A stretch of DNA of 64,000 bases from Pseudomonas sp. PICF141 (GTDB lineage Bacteria; Pseudomonadota; Gammaproteobacteria; Pseudomonadales; Pseudomonadaceae): the NCBI RefSeq assembly GCF_002286815.1, contig NZ_MUNM01000073.1, forward strand, positions 1 to 64,000, given 5' to 3'. Both the position numbers and the translations under genes were made by a program. Below are positions 36,471 through 45,294 of this stretch, one piece after another. How positions within the stretch are numbered: the stretch's first letter is position 1; every line of letters starts with the position of its first letter. The notes under the pieces are model-generated. The model had not been told where the DNA came from and did not search any database. It saw only the letters and a program-made list of their open reading frames with translations.

Positions 36471-37103
36471 TTACTCGGTACTACCGAGCCCTTGCCAATG
36501 TTTGAGGCCAATAAAGATAAACCGCAACTGCTGAGTGATTTTCGCCTGAGGCGTCAGATGCTCCGGCAACGCCTGAGCCGGTGGATCGATGATGTCCGGC
36601 AAGGTGGCGAATACGCTTTTGACGATCAGATCAGCCATGACGCTCAAACCGGCGATGTCCAGATGCTGCAGTTTCGGCATCAGCGACAAGTCCGACGCCA
36701 GGTCCGAGCTGATGTCTTCACGCAAGCGGCCAATGGCCTGGCGCACCGGCAGTGAGCCGCCGTATTGCTCGCGGGCGAGAAACAGGAATTGCGAGCGATT
36801 GGCCGTGACCACGTCGAGAAAGATCCGTACCGAGGCATCGATAATGCCACCCATGACGAACTCGTTATGGCGCACCAGGCGGATGGTTTCGCGGAAGGTC
36901 TGACCGACTTCGCTCACCAGCACCAGCCCCAGTTCATCCATGTCGGCGAAATGCCGATAAAAACCGGTGGGTACGATCCCGGCGGTTCTGGCCACTTCAC
37001 GCAGGCTCAGGCTGCCGAATCCTCGGCCGCTTTCCATCAAGTGGCGGGCAGCGTCCATCAGGGCGTTGCGGGTCTGTTGTTTCTGTTCGGCGCGGGGCAG
37101 CAT
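36471..37103 (-). CDS. desT: TetR-family regulator, DesT-like
   Basis: A 210-residue TetR regulator. The N-terminal HTH (about 10-55) has SLREVARTAGIVPTGFYRHF, and the rest is a helical ligand-binding domain. Sequence character and position beside ureE agree with DesT of P. aeruginosa (PA4890, next to ureE PA4891), which senses the saturation of acyl-CoA and controls the DesB desaturase. No desB or desaturase reductase gene lies next to it here, so its target must be elsewhere or may differ. Confidence 0.72.
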   Translation of the reverse strand: MLPRAEQKQQTRNALMDAARHLMESGRGFGSLSLREVARTAGIVPTGFYRHFADMDELGLVLVSEVGQTFRETIRLVRHNEFVMGGIIDASVRIFLDVVTANRSQFLFLAREQYGGSLPVRQAIGRLREDISSDLASDLSLMPKLQHLDIAGLSVMADLIVKSVFATLPDIIDPPAQALPEHLTPQAKITQQLRFIFIGLKHWQGLGSTE

Positions 37104-37205
37104 CGCAAGGGTGTTTTCTGGAAAAGACAGCGGCGCACTCTAGCAAATCGGCTTCGCTGACGTCGAACCGGAGATCACGCGGGGAAATGCAACGTCTATA
37201 AAGTC

Positions 37206-37236
37206 AAAAGCCCAATCCGGGGATTGGGCTTTTTTT
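37206..37236 (-). terminator. Rho-independent terminator of the repeat-protein gene
   Basis: AAAAGCCCAATCC, a 2-nt loop and GGATTGGGCTTTTTTT form a symmetric hairpin 17 bp beyond the stop at 37253. The A- and T-runs let it work on both strands. Confidence 0.88.
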
Positions 37237-37252
37237 CGAGGCCGCCATAGGC

Positions 37253-37681
37253 TTAGCTCACAGCGCTGTTGCGTTCGATCACACGGTCACCACCACCTTC
37301 AGCCAGGGTTTGACCCTGTGGAGTGCGATCGGAACCACCTTCAGCGAGCGTTTGGCCTTGTGGGGTGCGATCGGAACCACCTTCAGCCAGGGTCTGGCCT
37401 TGTGGAGTACGGCCGGAACCGTCAGCGGCCAGCGTTTGACCTTGTGGCGTGCGATCCGAGCCATCTTGAGTGATCAGGCCTTTTTCCTTCAGGCGATCAT
37501 TACCCCCTTCGGCCAGGGTCTGACCTTGTGGTGTGCGGTCGGAACCATCGGCGGCAACGGTGTGGCTGAACACCGAGTGGTTGTCTTTGACTTGCGGGGC
37601 GGCCTGATCGGCGGCCGGCAAAGCAAAAGCGGTGCTGGCTAACATCGAGAGGGTCAGGCTAAGCAGTAATTCGCGTTTCAT
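37253..37681 (-). CDS. Secreted protein of 14-residue tandem repeats
   Basis: A 142-residue protein with a signal peptide (MKRELLLSLTLSMLASTAFA, cleavage after residue 20) and a short linker. Residues 45-142 are seven units of exactly 14 residues. Units 1 and 3-6 carry GSDRTPQGQTLAEG-type sequence; unit 2 (GGNDRLKEKGLITQ) and the last unit (GGGDRVIERNSAVS) have diverged. There is no cysteine and no known domain. Homologues in Pseudomonas appear, from memory, under the unsupported label phage infection protein. The location is probably periplasmic or extracellular; function unknown. ATG 37681 follows AAGGAG. Confidence 0.8.
   Translation of the reverse strand: MKRELLLSLTLSMLASTAFALPAADQAAPQVKDNHSVFSHTVAADGSDRTPQGQTLAEGGNDRLKEKGLITQDGSDRTPQGQTLAADGSGRTPQGQTLAEGGSDRTPQGQTLAEGGSDRTPQGQTLAEGGGDRVIERNSAVS
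37256..37549 (-). repeat. 42-bp tandem repeats inside the secreted repeat protein
   Basis: Seven in-frame units of 42 bp. Units 3-6 are nearly identical on the DNA level around CTTGTGGNGTGCGATCGGAACC-like words (given as a pattern), which makes copy-number change by slippage or recombination likely. Confidence 0.85.
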
Positions 37682-38067
37682 GATGGTTGCTCCTTGGGAG
37701 GGCGATAAAGTGGGTACGAGGGCAATGCTACTATCGATAAGTCGATATAAAAGTTCATAAACGCAATGGTAATAATCAACAGAATTGATTGTTCGGCCGC
37801 AGCGCTCTAGAACGGGCGTTTTCGGCGAGCTTTTCTGCACTGAGTTGGGTATTTTCGACCCATGCTCGCCTCGCAGAAGTGCGGGTGCAGTAACGCCAGA
37901 TGAGGGAGCAGGATGTCCCCGGCCGATTATTTGAGTGTTAAACGCCTATTCGGTTAAACCTGCGGGCCATTTTCCAGTCCTAGATTTCATGGCAGGCCGG
38001 TTCTGGCCTAACGTTTCATCCGTGCGTCGCTGTCGGGGCGCTCAGTCGTATTCAGGAGCCCTGTGCA

Positions 38068-40143
38068 ATGGCGCGCGCTCGTAAAATACTTGCCTGGACT
38101 TTCGCCAGCCTCGCTGTTCTGTTGGCCGTGCTGGTGCTGATCATCGCGTTCTTCGATTGGAACCGGATCAAGCCGCCCCTCAACGCCAAAGTGTCCGAAG
38201 AACTGCATCGTCCATTCGCCATCAATGGCAATCTTGCGGTGATCTGGCAACGCGAGACTGATGAGGGCGGCTGGCGGGCCTGGGTGCCGTGGCCGCATGT
38301 GGTGGCTGAGGACCTGACCCTGGGTAATCCGGACTGGTCGAAACAGCCGCAGATGGCCACCCTCAAGCGCGTCGAACTGCGCATTTCGCCGCTGGCCTTG
38401 CTGGCGCAGCGGGTAGTGATCCCGCGTATCGATCTGAGCGAACCCAATGCAAATCTGCAGCGTCTGGCCGACGGTCGCGCCAACTGGACGTTCACGTTCG
38501 ACCCCAAAGATCCGGACGCCGAGCCTTCGAACTGGGTGCTGGACATCGGAGCCATCGGCTTCGACAAGGGCCACGTCATGCTCGACGACCAGAAGCTGAA
38601 AACCCGGCTGGATCTGCTTATAGATCCGTTGGGCAAACCGATTCCGTTCAGCGACATTGTTGGCGACAAAGCGGCAAAAAAAACCCTTGAAAAGGGTGGT
38701 TCACCCCAGGATTACGCCTTCGCATGGAAGGTCAAAGGCCAATACCACGGCCAGGCTCTCGCGGGCGAGGGCAAGACCGGCGGTTTGCTTGCGTTACACG
38801 ACGCCGCCAAGCCGTTCCCGCTTCAGGCGCAAATGAAGATCGCCGACACCCGCGTCGAACTGATCGGTACGCTGACCGATCCATTGAATCTCGGCGCCCT
38901 GGATCTGCGCCTGAAACTGGCCGGTGCCAGCCTGGGCAATCTCTATCCGCTGATCGGCGTGACGCTGCCGGATACTCCGCCTTACGCCACCGACGGGCAC
39001 TTGATTGCCAAGCTGCAAGAGCCGGGCGGGGCGGTGTACCGCTATGAGGACTTCAACGGCACGATCGGCGAAAGTGACATTCACGGTAACCTGACCTATG
39101 TCGCCAGCCAGCCGAGGCCCAAACTCAGCGGGGCTCTGGAGTCCAATCAACTGCTGTTTACCGACCTGGCCCCTTTGATCGGTGCCGATTCCAACGCCAG
39201 GCAAGAGGCCCGCGGCGGTGCGAGCAAGCAGCCGGCGGACAAGCTGCTGCCGGTCGAGGAGTTCAGGACTGAACGCTGGCGCGACATGGATGCGGATGTG
39301 GAATTCACCGGCAAGCGCATCGTCCACAGCGCAAGACTGCCGTTCAACGACCTTTACGCCCATGTGGTACTGACCGATGGCGTGCTCAATCTGGAGCCCC
39401 TGCGTTTCGGCGTGGCGGGCGGCAACCTGGATGCGCAGATTCGTCTGAACGGGCGCACCGAGCCTTTGGAAGGCCGGGCCAGACTGACGGCGCGCAAGTT
39501 CAAGCTCAAGCAGCTGTTTCCCACCCTGGAGCGGATGAAAACCAGTTTCGGTGAGCTTAATGGCGACGCTGATCTTAGCGGTCGTGGCAACTCGGTTGCC
39601 AAACTGCTGGGGACTGCCGATGGCAATCTGAAGATGCTGATCAACGACGGCGCGATCAGTCGTGAGTTGATGGAGCTGGCGGGGCTTAACGTTGGCAACT
39701 ATGTGGTGGGCAAGATCTTTGGCGACAGGGAGGTGAGGATCAACTGTGCGGCGGCGGATTTTGAGATCAAAAGCGGTCTGGCGACGACACGGCTTTTTGT
39801 TTTCGATACCGAGCCTGCCATTGTCTATGTCGATGGCACCGCGAACATGGCAACCGAGCAACTGGACCTGACCATCAGCCCGGAATCGAAAGGCTGGCGT
39901 GTGATTTCATTGCGTTCGCCGCTGTATGTGCGAGGCAAGTTCATCAAGCCGGACGCAGGGGTCAAACCGGTGCCGCTGATGCTGCGGGGGGCCGGCATGG
40001 TTGCACTGGGCGTGATTGCCGCGCCGGCGGCGGGCTTGCTGGCGCTGATAGCGCCCAGCGGTGGTGAGCCGAATCAGTGTGCGCCGTTGCTGGAGCAGAT
40101 GAAGGCCGGCAAGGCGCCGATGACGGTCAAGCCCACCCGGTAA
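38068..40143 (+). CDS. AsmA family protein
   Basis: A 691-residue protein with one N-terminal membrane segment (about residues 8-30) and a long periplasmic beta-rich part. AsmA-type features include the early VSEELHRPFAINGNLAV, repeated amphipathic strands, and a conserved C-terminal region around LDLTISPESKGW. AsmA-like proteins are thought to form bridges that carry phospholipids between inner and outer membrane. A hydrophobic stretch near 640-660 could contact the membrane again. AGGAG precedes ATG. The 386-bp gap before it (37682-38067) must hold divergent promoters; no clear boxes were picked. Confidence 0.82.
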   Translation: MARARKILAWTFASLAVLLAVLVLIIAFFDWNRIKPPLNAKVSEELHRPFAINGNLAVIWQRETDEGGWRAWVPWPHVVAEDLTLGNPDWSKQPQMATLKRVELRISPLALLAQRVVIPRIDLSEPNANLQRLADGRANWTFTFDPKDPDAEPSNWVLDIGAIGFDKGHVMLDDQKLKTRLDLLIDPLGKPIPFSDIVGDKAAKKTLEKGGSPQDYAFAWKVKGQYHGQALAGEGKTGGLLALHDAAKPFPLQAQMKIADTRVELIGTLTDPLNLGALDLRLKLAGASLGNLYPLIGVTLPDTPPYATDGHLIAKLQEPGGAVYRYEDFNGTIGESDIHGNLTYVASQPRPKLSGALESNQLLFTDLAPLIGADSNARQEARGGASKQPADKLLPVEEFRTERWRDMDADVEFTGKRIVHSARLPFNDLYAHVVLTDGVLNLEPLRFGVAGGNLDAQIRLNGRTEPLEGRARLTARKFKLKQLFPTLERMKTSFGELNGDADLSGRGNSVAKLLGTADGNLKMLINDGAISRELMELAGLNVGNYVVGKIFGDREVRINCAAADFEIKSGLATTRLFVFDTEPAIVYVDGTANMATEQLDLTISPESKGWRVISLRSPLYVRGKFIKPDAGVKPVPLMLRGAGMVALGVIAAPAAGLLALIAPSGGEPNQCAPLLEQMKAGKAPMTVKPTR

Positions 40144-40163
40144 CTTTCGGCGTCTGTGAAGAC

Positions 40164-40257
40164 GCCTTCGCGGGCAAGCCACGCTCCTACGGATGCGTCG
40201 TGCCCATTGTCGGCATGCGACACAAAACCTGTGGGAGCGTGGCTTGCCCGCGAAGGC
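40164..40257. repeat. REP-like inverted repeat, family A
   Basis: GCCTTCGCGGGCAAGCCACG and CGTGGCTTGCCCGCGAAGGC end the element between the convergent AsmA and LysR genes. Confidence 0.9.
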
Positions 40258-40319
40258 GGCTTGGCAGGCGCTACAGATCTTTCAGAATATCGGCCTGCTT
40301 TGCATCCCGGGTCATGCGC

Positions 40320-41261
40320 TTACATTGGAAGTCGTTCTGCCGGAGCTGCCGAAGGCTGCGATCTTGGCAATAGACCCGACAATCGAGTCTCCTCCTGCAA
40401 CCACGCAAAAAATGCCCGCACCGGTGGATGCCGTTCACGTCCCGGTACGCACAGTGCGCTGTATCCGGCCCCGTCGACCTGGATGTCCCCTCGATAAGGC
40501 AACAGCAAGCCGTTGGCCACACTTTCCGACACCAGGATGTTGCTCGCCAGCACCAGCCCTTGCCCGGCAATGGCGGCTTGCAAGGCGTAATGTTCTTCGT
40601 CGTACTCGCGAACCGCCGGTTGCGCGGCCAGCCAGTTTTCGCCGGACTGCGCGCACCAGGCCTCCCAGCCGTGGGCGTACAGCTTGGAATTGTGCCAATG
40701 CACGCTGATCAGGGTCGGTACGCGACCGGACGCCAGGGCCACCTGTTCAGGCGAGCCATAAACCCCGAAGGATTCGTCGAACAGGCACAAACCATACAGG
40801 TTCGGGTAATCGTCGAGGCTGTAACGCAGCACCAGATCGACGCTGGCGTCCTGATGCAAATCGATCACTTCGCAGTGAGTGTCCAGGCGCAGGTTGATGT
40901 TCGGATGGCGGGCGTAAAACCGCCCCAGACGAGGCACCAGCCAGAGGGCGGCGAAGGCGGCCGTGGTGGAAATCGTCAGGTTCGTGCCGCTGCGTTGCGG
41001 GCGCAAGGTATCGACGCTTTGCGCCACTTCCAGCAGGGCGCCATGCAGACTGCGGAACAGCCGTTCGCCGGACTCGGTGAGGCGCACCTGCCGCGGCAAC
41101 CGTTCGAACAGCGGCACGCCGAGCCAGTTTTCCAGGGCGCGGATCTGGTGCGAGACCGCCGTCGGCGTCACGGAGAGCTCTTCGGCGGCGGCCTTGAAAC
41201 TCAACAGGCGCGAGGCGGATTCGAAGGCGCGCAGGGCGGTCAGCGGCAACGAGGCAAACAT
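40320..41261 (-). CDS. LysR-family regulator (GcvA-like), with a repeat-derived C-terminus
   Basis: A 313-residue LysR regulator starting MFASLPLTALRAFESASRLL. The winged helix (about 6-62) has SVTPTAVSHQIRALE, and the effector domain covers about 92-295. It is divergent from azoR-gdx over 122 bp, so those genes are the likely target. The last 12-15 residues (SQPSAAPAERLPM end) are encoded by half of a family D repeat, so this tail is probably an extension caused by loss of the original stop. The effector is unknown. Confidence 0.85.
   Translation of the reverse strand: MFASLPLTALRAFESASRLLSFKAAAEELSVTPTAVSHQIRALENWLGVPLFERLPRQVRLTESGERLFRSLHGALLEVAQSVDTLRPQRSGTNLTISTTAAFAALWLVPRLGRFYARHPNINLRLDTHCEVIDLHQDASVDLVLRYSLDDYPNLYGLCLFDESFGVYGSPEQVALASGRVPTLISVHWHNSKLYAHGWEAWCAQSGENWLAAQPAVREYDEEHYALQAAIAGQGLVLASNILVSESVANGLLLPYRGDIQVDGAGYSALCVPGRERHPPVRAFFAWLQEETRLSGLLPRSQPSAAPAERLPM
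40342..40365. repeat. Half copy of the family D repeat inside a coding region
   Basis: A 24-bp block (GGAGCTGCCGAAGGCTGCGA plus TCTT) is identical to the arm of the intergenic element at 30882-30963, read in the opposite sense. It encodes part of the LysR C-terminus. Confidence 0.8.
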
Positions 41262-41383
41262 TTTGGAACTCCATGGCTGAAATTAATTCATCCGGACTGA
41301 TTTTTGTTCATTTGAGGAAGAGTAGCTGCAGGCTTCAAGCTGCAAGCCACACGCAGTTTGAGTTTAGTCTTCAGGAGATTGAG

Positions 41384-42022
41384 ATGAGTAATATTCTTGC
41401 CATTCATGCCAGCCCCCGTGGTGATCGTTCACATTCGCGGCGTCTGGCCGAGGTGTTTCTTTGCGCCTGGCAAGCCCGCAACCCGCAGTCGCAACTGACT
41501 CGCCGTGAAGTCGGTCGGGCGTTGATTCCGGCCGTCAATGAAGCGTTTGTGGCCGCCGCTTTTCAGCCGGAACCCGAGACGCGAACGCTGTCGATGCAGG
41601 CCGATCTGGCACTGAGCGATGAATTGGTGGGGGAGTTGCTCGGCCATGATCTGTTGGTGATTTCCACACCTATGTACAACTTCAGCGTGCCCAGCGGCCT
41701 CAAGGCCTGGGTCGATCAGATTGTGCGGCTCGGGCTGACGTTCAATCACACCCTGGACAACGGCATCGCGCAATACGAGCCACTGGTGCAGGGCAAAAAG
41801 GCGTTGATCGTCACCAGTCGCGGCGGGTTCGGCTTCGGGCCGGGTGGTGAACTTGAAGCGATGAACCATGCCGACCCGTTTTTGCGCACCGCGCTGGGGT
41901 TCATTGGCATCACCGACGTCACCGTTGTTGCCGCCGAGGGTGAAGAGTCCGCCGAGCGCACCTTCCAGGTGTCTTTGGTCGAGGCCGAGCAGCGTTTGCT
42001 GGCGCTGGCCAGGGAATTCTAA
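41384..42022 (+). CDS. azoR: FMN-dependent NADH-azoreductase
   Basis: A 212-residue flavodoxin-fold quinone/azo reductase. FMN-binding segments are SPRGDRSHSRRLAE near the N-terminus, STPMYNFSVPSGLKAWVDQI at about 94-113, and SRGGFGFGPGG near 145. AzoR-type enzymes use NADH to reduce azo dyes and quinones by two electrons and protect against thiol and quinone stress. ATG 41384 follows AGGAG; a longer in-frame start overlapping the divergent LysR promoter region was rejected. It is joined to the SMR gene without a gap. Confidence 0.88.
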   Translation: MSNILAIHASPRGDRSHSRRLAEVFLCAWQARNPQSQLTRREVGRALIPAVNEAFVAAAFQPEPETRTLSMQADLALSDELVGELLGHDLLVISTPMYNFSVPSGLKAWVDQIVRLGLTFNHTLDNGIAQYEPLVQGKKALIVTSRGGFGFGPGGELEAMNHADPFLRTALGFIGITDVTVVAAEGEESAERTFQVSLVEAEQRLLALAREF

Positions 42023-42328
42023 ATGGCCTGGTTGTTCCTGCTGATCGCCGCCGGGTTCGAAGTCACTTTCGCCATGGGCATGAAGTATGCCGAAGGCTTC
42101 ACCCGGCTCTGGCCGTCAGTGATTACCGTGGTGGCGGCGGTCGGCGGAATTTACTTCCTGACTTTGGCCATGCGCGAATTGCCGGTGAGCATCGCCTACC
42201 CGATCTGGACCGCCATCGGTTCACTGGGCACGGTGTTTCTGGGCTTTGCGCTGCTGGGCGAAAGCCTGACCGCGCTCAAGCTGGTGTCGGTCGGGCTGAT
42301 CGTGGCGGGGGTGGTGGGGTTGAAGTAA
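42023..42328 (+). CDS. SMR-family exporter (SugE/Gdx type)
   Basis: A 101-residue small multidrug resistance protein with four membrane segments and the essential glutamate at position 13 (AAGFEVTFA). The motif LPVSIAYPIWTAIG follows in segment 3. In this subfamily (SugE/Gdx) the best known substrates are guanidinium and some quaternary ammonium compounds. Its ATG directly follows the azoR TAA, so it is translated from the same mRNA. Guanidinium specificity is inferred from resemblance to SugE, and no guanidine riboswitch was seen upstream. Confidence 0.83.
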   Translation: MAWLFLLIAAGFEVTFAMGMKYAEGFTRLWPSVITVVAAVGGIYFLTLAMRELPVSIAYPIWTAIGSLGTVFLGFALLGESLTALKLVSVGLIVAGVVGLK

Positions 42329-42434
42329 GCGATGTCATAGACTGGTCGTTGAGTTGCCATCTTGGGTGACGATGCTTGGCTGACGCCTTGCATCCAGCCT
42401 TGCTTCACCTCACCAGTCACAAGGATGTTCATCC

Positions 42435-43325
42435 ATGTCGCAAGGTTCCGCCACGCGTTACCCGTTGGTATTGGTCCCGGGGATGCTCGGGTTTATCCGT
42501 TTGCTGCTTTATCCCTATTGGTACGGAATCATTCCGGCGCTGCGCCGGGATGGGGCGACTGTGATTGCGGTGCAGGTCTCGCCGCTCAACTCCACCGAGG
42601 TGCGTGGCGAGCAATTGTTGGCACGGATCGAGGAGATCCTGCGCGAAACCGGGGCCGAGAAGGTCAACCTGATCGGCCACAGCCAGGGCTCGCTGACCGC
42701 CCGCTACGCCGCGGCTAAACGCCCGGATCAAGTGGCTTCAGTGACCTCGGTGGCCGGGCCGAATCATGGCTCGGAGCTGGCGGACCATCTGCACACCCAT
42801 TATCCGGCTGACAGCGCCAAAGGCCGGCTCCTGAGCTTTTTACTGTGGTTGATCAGCGCGCTGATGTGCCTGCTGGAAACCGGCTATCGCGGGCCGAGAC
42901 TGCCGGTGGATATCCCGGCTTCGCACCAATCCCTGACCACCGCGGGCGTGGCGTTGTTCAATCAGCGTTATCCACAGGGGCTGCCTGACACCTGGGGCGG
43001 GCACGGCCCGGAAGTGGTCAATGGCGTGCGTTATTACTCCTGGTCCGGGACGTTACAACCGGGCAAGACCGATCGCGGGTGCAACCTGTTCGACGGCACC
43101 AACCGCAGTTGCCGATTGTTTGCCAGGACCTTCGTGCGTGAAGCGGGGCATTGCGACGGAATGGTCGGGCGTTACAGCTCGCATTTGGGGACGGTGATCG
43201 GTGATGAATACCCGATGGATCACTTCGATATCGTCAACCAATCGCTCGGGTTGGTGGGCAAGGGTGCAGAGCCGGTGCGGTTGTTTGTCGAGCATGCGGC
43301 GCGGTTGAAAGCGGCTGGGGTTTAG
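42435..43325 (+). CDS. Triacylglycerol lipase-like alpha/beta hydrolase
   Basis: A 296-residue hydrolase resembling Pseudomonas family I lipases. The oxyanion region is YPLVLVPGMLGF, the nucleophile is Ser83 in GHSQG, and aspartate/histidine candidates lie in GDEYPMDHFDIVNQ. Two cysteines in RGCNLFDGTNRSC may form the family disulfide. No signal peptide is evident and no lipase foldase gene follows, so secretion is doubtful. A CAAGG ribosome site precedes ATG. The 106-bp gap before it has no evident element. Confidence 0.8.
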   Translation: MSQGSATRYPLVLVPGMLGFIRLLLYPYWYGIIPALRRDGATVIAVQVSPLNSTEVRGEQLLARIEEILRETGAEKVNLIGHSQGSLTARYAAAKRPDQVASVTSVAGPNHGSELADHLHTHYPADSAKGRLLSFLLWLISALMCLLETGYRGPRLPVDIPASHQSLTTAGVALFNQRYPQGLPDTWGGHGPEVVNGVRYYSWSGTLQPGKTDRGCNLFDGTNRSCRLFARTFVREAGHCDGMVGRYSSHLGTVIGDEYPMDHFDIVNQSLGLVGKGAEPVRLFVEHAARLKAAGV

Positions 43326-43349
43326 CAGTCAAACCGCGTTATCGTTCAT

Positions 43350-43436
43350 CGCGGGCAAGCCACGCTCCCACAGGTTTTGTGTCGGACGCCGGCAATGAGG
43401 ACGACGCCAAACCTGTGGGAGCGAGGCTTGCCCGCG
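43350..43436. repeat. REP-like inverted repeat, family A
   Basis: CGCGGGCAAGCCACGCTCCC and GGGAGCGAGGCTTGCCCGCG face each other between the convergent lipase and EamA genes. The arms differ at one base. Confidence 0.9.
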
Positions 43437-43447
43437 AAGGCGTCCGG

Positions 43448-44335
43448 TCAGGCAATACTGACCTTTCGGCCCAGCGCCGTTGTCCAGCGCTCCGACAAAA
43501 TCACCCCACCCAACGTCAACACCCCACCCACCAGGTGATACAACGCCAACTGCTCATGCAGCACCACCGCCGCAATCAGCGCGGTGATCAACGGCAGCAG
43601 ATTGAAAAACAGCGTGGTCCGGCTTGGTCCCAGGCGCACGACGGCCTGCATCCACGCCAGCGGCGCAAGCATCGAGGCCAGCAGGCAAGCGTAGAGCACC
43701 AGCGGAATGTTGTGCAGGGTCGGGCCGATTTTCGGTGAGGCGAGGAACAGCGGAAACAGCACAACCACCGCGACCAACACCTGCAAATACAACAACACCA
43801 GCGGCGGCAAACGCAGCTGCCATTTTTTCAGCAGGGTGCTGTAAATCGCATACGCCAGCGTGGCGATCAGCATCATCGCGTCACCCAGGTTCACCCCGTG
43901 TTCCAGCAACGCGCCAAGGCTGCCGGACGACACCACCACCAAAACACCGGCAAACGAAAGCACCGCGCCGGCCAGTGCTCCGGCGGTCAGGCGTTGGCCG
44001 AGGCTGACAATCGCCATGGCCAGCGACATCAACGGCATCAGCGACAGAATGATCCCCATGTTGGTGGCTGAGGTCAGCGTCGCGGCGAAGTAGGCCAGGC
44101 TTTGATAAACCGCCATACCGAGTACGCCGAGGATGGAAATCCTGCCCAGGTTCGGGCGGATCAACGGCCAGTGAGCGATCACCGGTTTAAGCATGAAAGG
44201 CGTGAACAGCATTGCGGCCAGCAACCAGCGGTAGAAGCCGATTTCGGCGGGAAAGATCGCGCCGACCGCGAGTTTGTTGATCACGGTGTTGCCGGCCCAA
44301 ATGAAAATGGCCAGCAGGGGATAAGCGTATTGCAT
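43448..44335 (-). CDS. EamA/DMT-superfamily transporter
   Basis: A 295-residue membrane protein with ten predicted membrane segments in two homologous EamA halves (about 5-135 and 150-285). The second half ends LYHLVGGVLTLGGVILSERW, as usual for the family. Members export amino acids, metabolites or drugs; no substrate can be assigned. It is divergent from the frameshifted AraC gene, which was probably its regulator. Confidence 0.83.
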   Translation of the reverse strand: MQYAYPLLAIFIWAGNTVINKLAVGAIFPAEIGFYRWLLAAMLFTPFMLKPVIAHWPLIRPNLGRISILGVLGMAVYQSLAYFAATLTSATNMGIILSLMPLMSLAMAIVSLGQRLTAGALAGAVLSFAGVLVVVSSGSLGALLEHGVNLGDAMMLIATLAYAIYSTLLKKWQLRLPPLVLLYLQVLVAVVVLFPLFLASPKIGPTLHNIPLVLYACLLASMLAPLAWMQAVVRLGPSRTTLFFNLLPLITALIAAVVLHEQLALYHLVGGVLTLGGVILSERWTTALGRKVSIA

Positions 44336-44432
44336 CGGAAAAAACCAGAACGTTAATGAAGGGTGATTATCCGCTTGTCTGAATCAATGCCTATACTTCG
44401 ATCCAGACAACCTGCCTCTGATTCCGGACAGC

Positions 44433-45223
44433 ATGAACAGCAAACACATCGACCTGCTGGATTTCAGCGAGCTGCCGGCCCCGGTCTATTTCCGTTATGC
44501 CGACTTCAACACCCATGAATACGCCTCGGCCCACCATCACCCTTGGGGGGCACTCTCGAGTACTCGGCCAATGGGGTCCTGCACATGGAAATCGGCAGCC
44601 GCCGCTTCATGTCGCCGCCGCAATACGCGGTGTGGGTGCCGCCCGGGACCGAGCACAGTTTCTATAGCAATCAGCCGATCAACTATCGCGCGGTCTGCCT
44701 TGCGCCGGCGCTGTGCCGCGATCTGCCGCAGCAGGCTTGCACCCTGGCGATCAGCAACATCCTCAAGGCGATCCTGAAAGACTTCGCCGCCCGCGATGTG
44801 AAAATTCCCGAGCACGATGCTGACAAGCGTCTGGCTCAAGTGCTGGTGGACCAACTGCAACAGGCGCCGATGCATGAGTGTTATTTGCCTTACGCCAGCA
44901 GTCCCGGGTTGCTTGGAATTCTTGAGGCCTTGCAGGCCGAGCTTGGGGATAACCGACCATTGGCGCACTGGGCCGCGCAAATTCACGTCAGCGAACGCAC
45001 GTTGGCCCGGCAGTTTGTTCGGGAGTTGGGTATGAGTTTCGGTGAGTGGCGGCAACGGTTGCGGTTTCTGGAGGCGATCGAGGCGCTGGACAGCCAGCGC
45101 AGCATTCAGGAAATCGCCTTCGACATGGGGTACAGCACCGGCTCGGCATTCATCGCGATGTTTCAGCGTCAGGCCGGGTGCACACCTGAGCAATATCGGC
45201 GCAGCCACCTCGATAGCAGGTGA
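44433..45223 (+). pseudogene. AraC-family regulator with a frameshift in a G6 tract
   Basis: Two overlapping frames together make one AraC regulator of about 263 residues. The first frame (from ATG 44433) codes for the start of the cupin sensor domain, MNSKHIDLLDF to HHHPWG. The second frame resumes with GTLEYSANGVLHMEIG and runs to 45223, including the HTH pair (WAAQIHVSERTLARQF, IQEIAFDMGYSTGSAF). The switch falls in TGGGGGGC (44544-44551): homologous AraC proteins read HPWGxL, which needs four G, not six. It is broken as written, unless this is a sequencing error or slippage site. Confidence 0.82.
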
Positions 45224-45294
45224 ACGTGTACAGGCTTTGTCTACACTCCGAAACAAGGCCGCATCCCTCGATGCGGTAACAAGGAGAACACTCC

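Noticed and set aside
37256..37549. 42-bp tandem repeats as CRISPR-like or noncoding satellite
   Set aside because: The period is a multiple of three, the frame is open throughout, and the units keep the protein sequence after a signal peptide.
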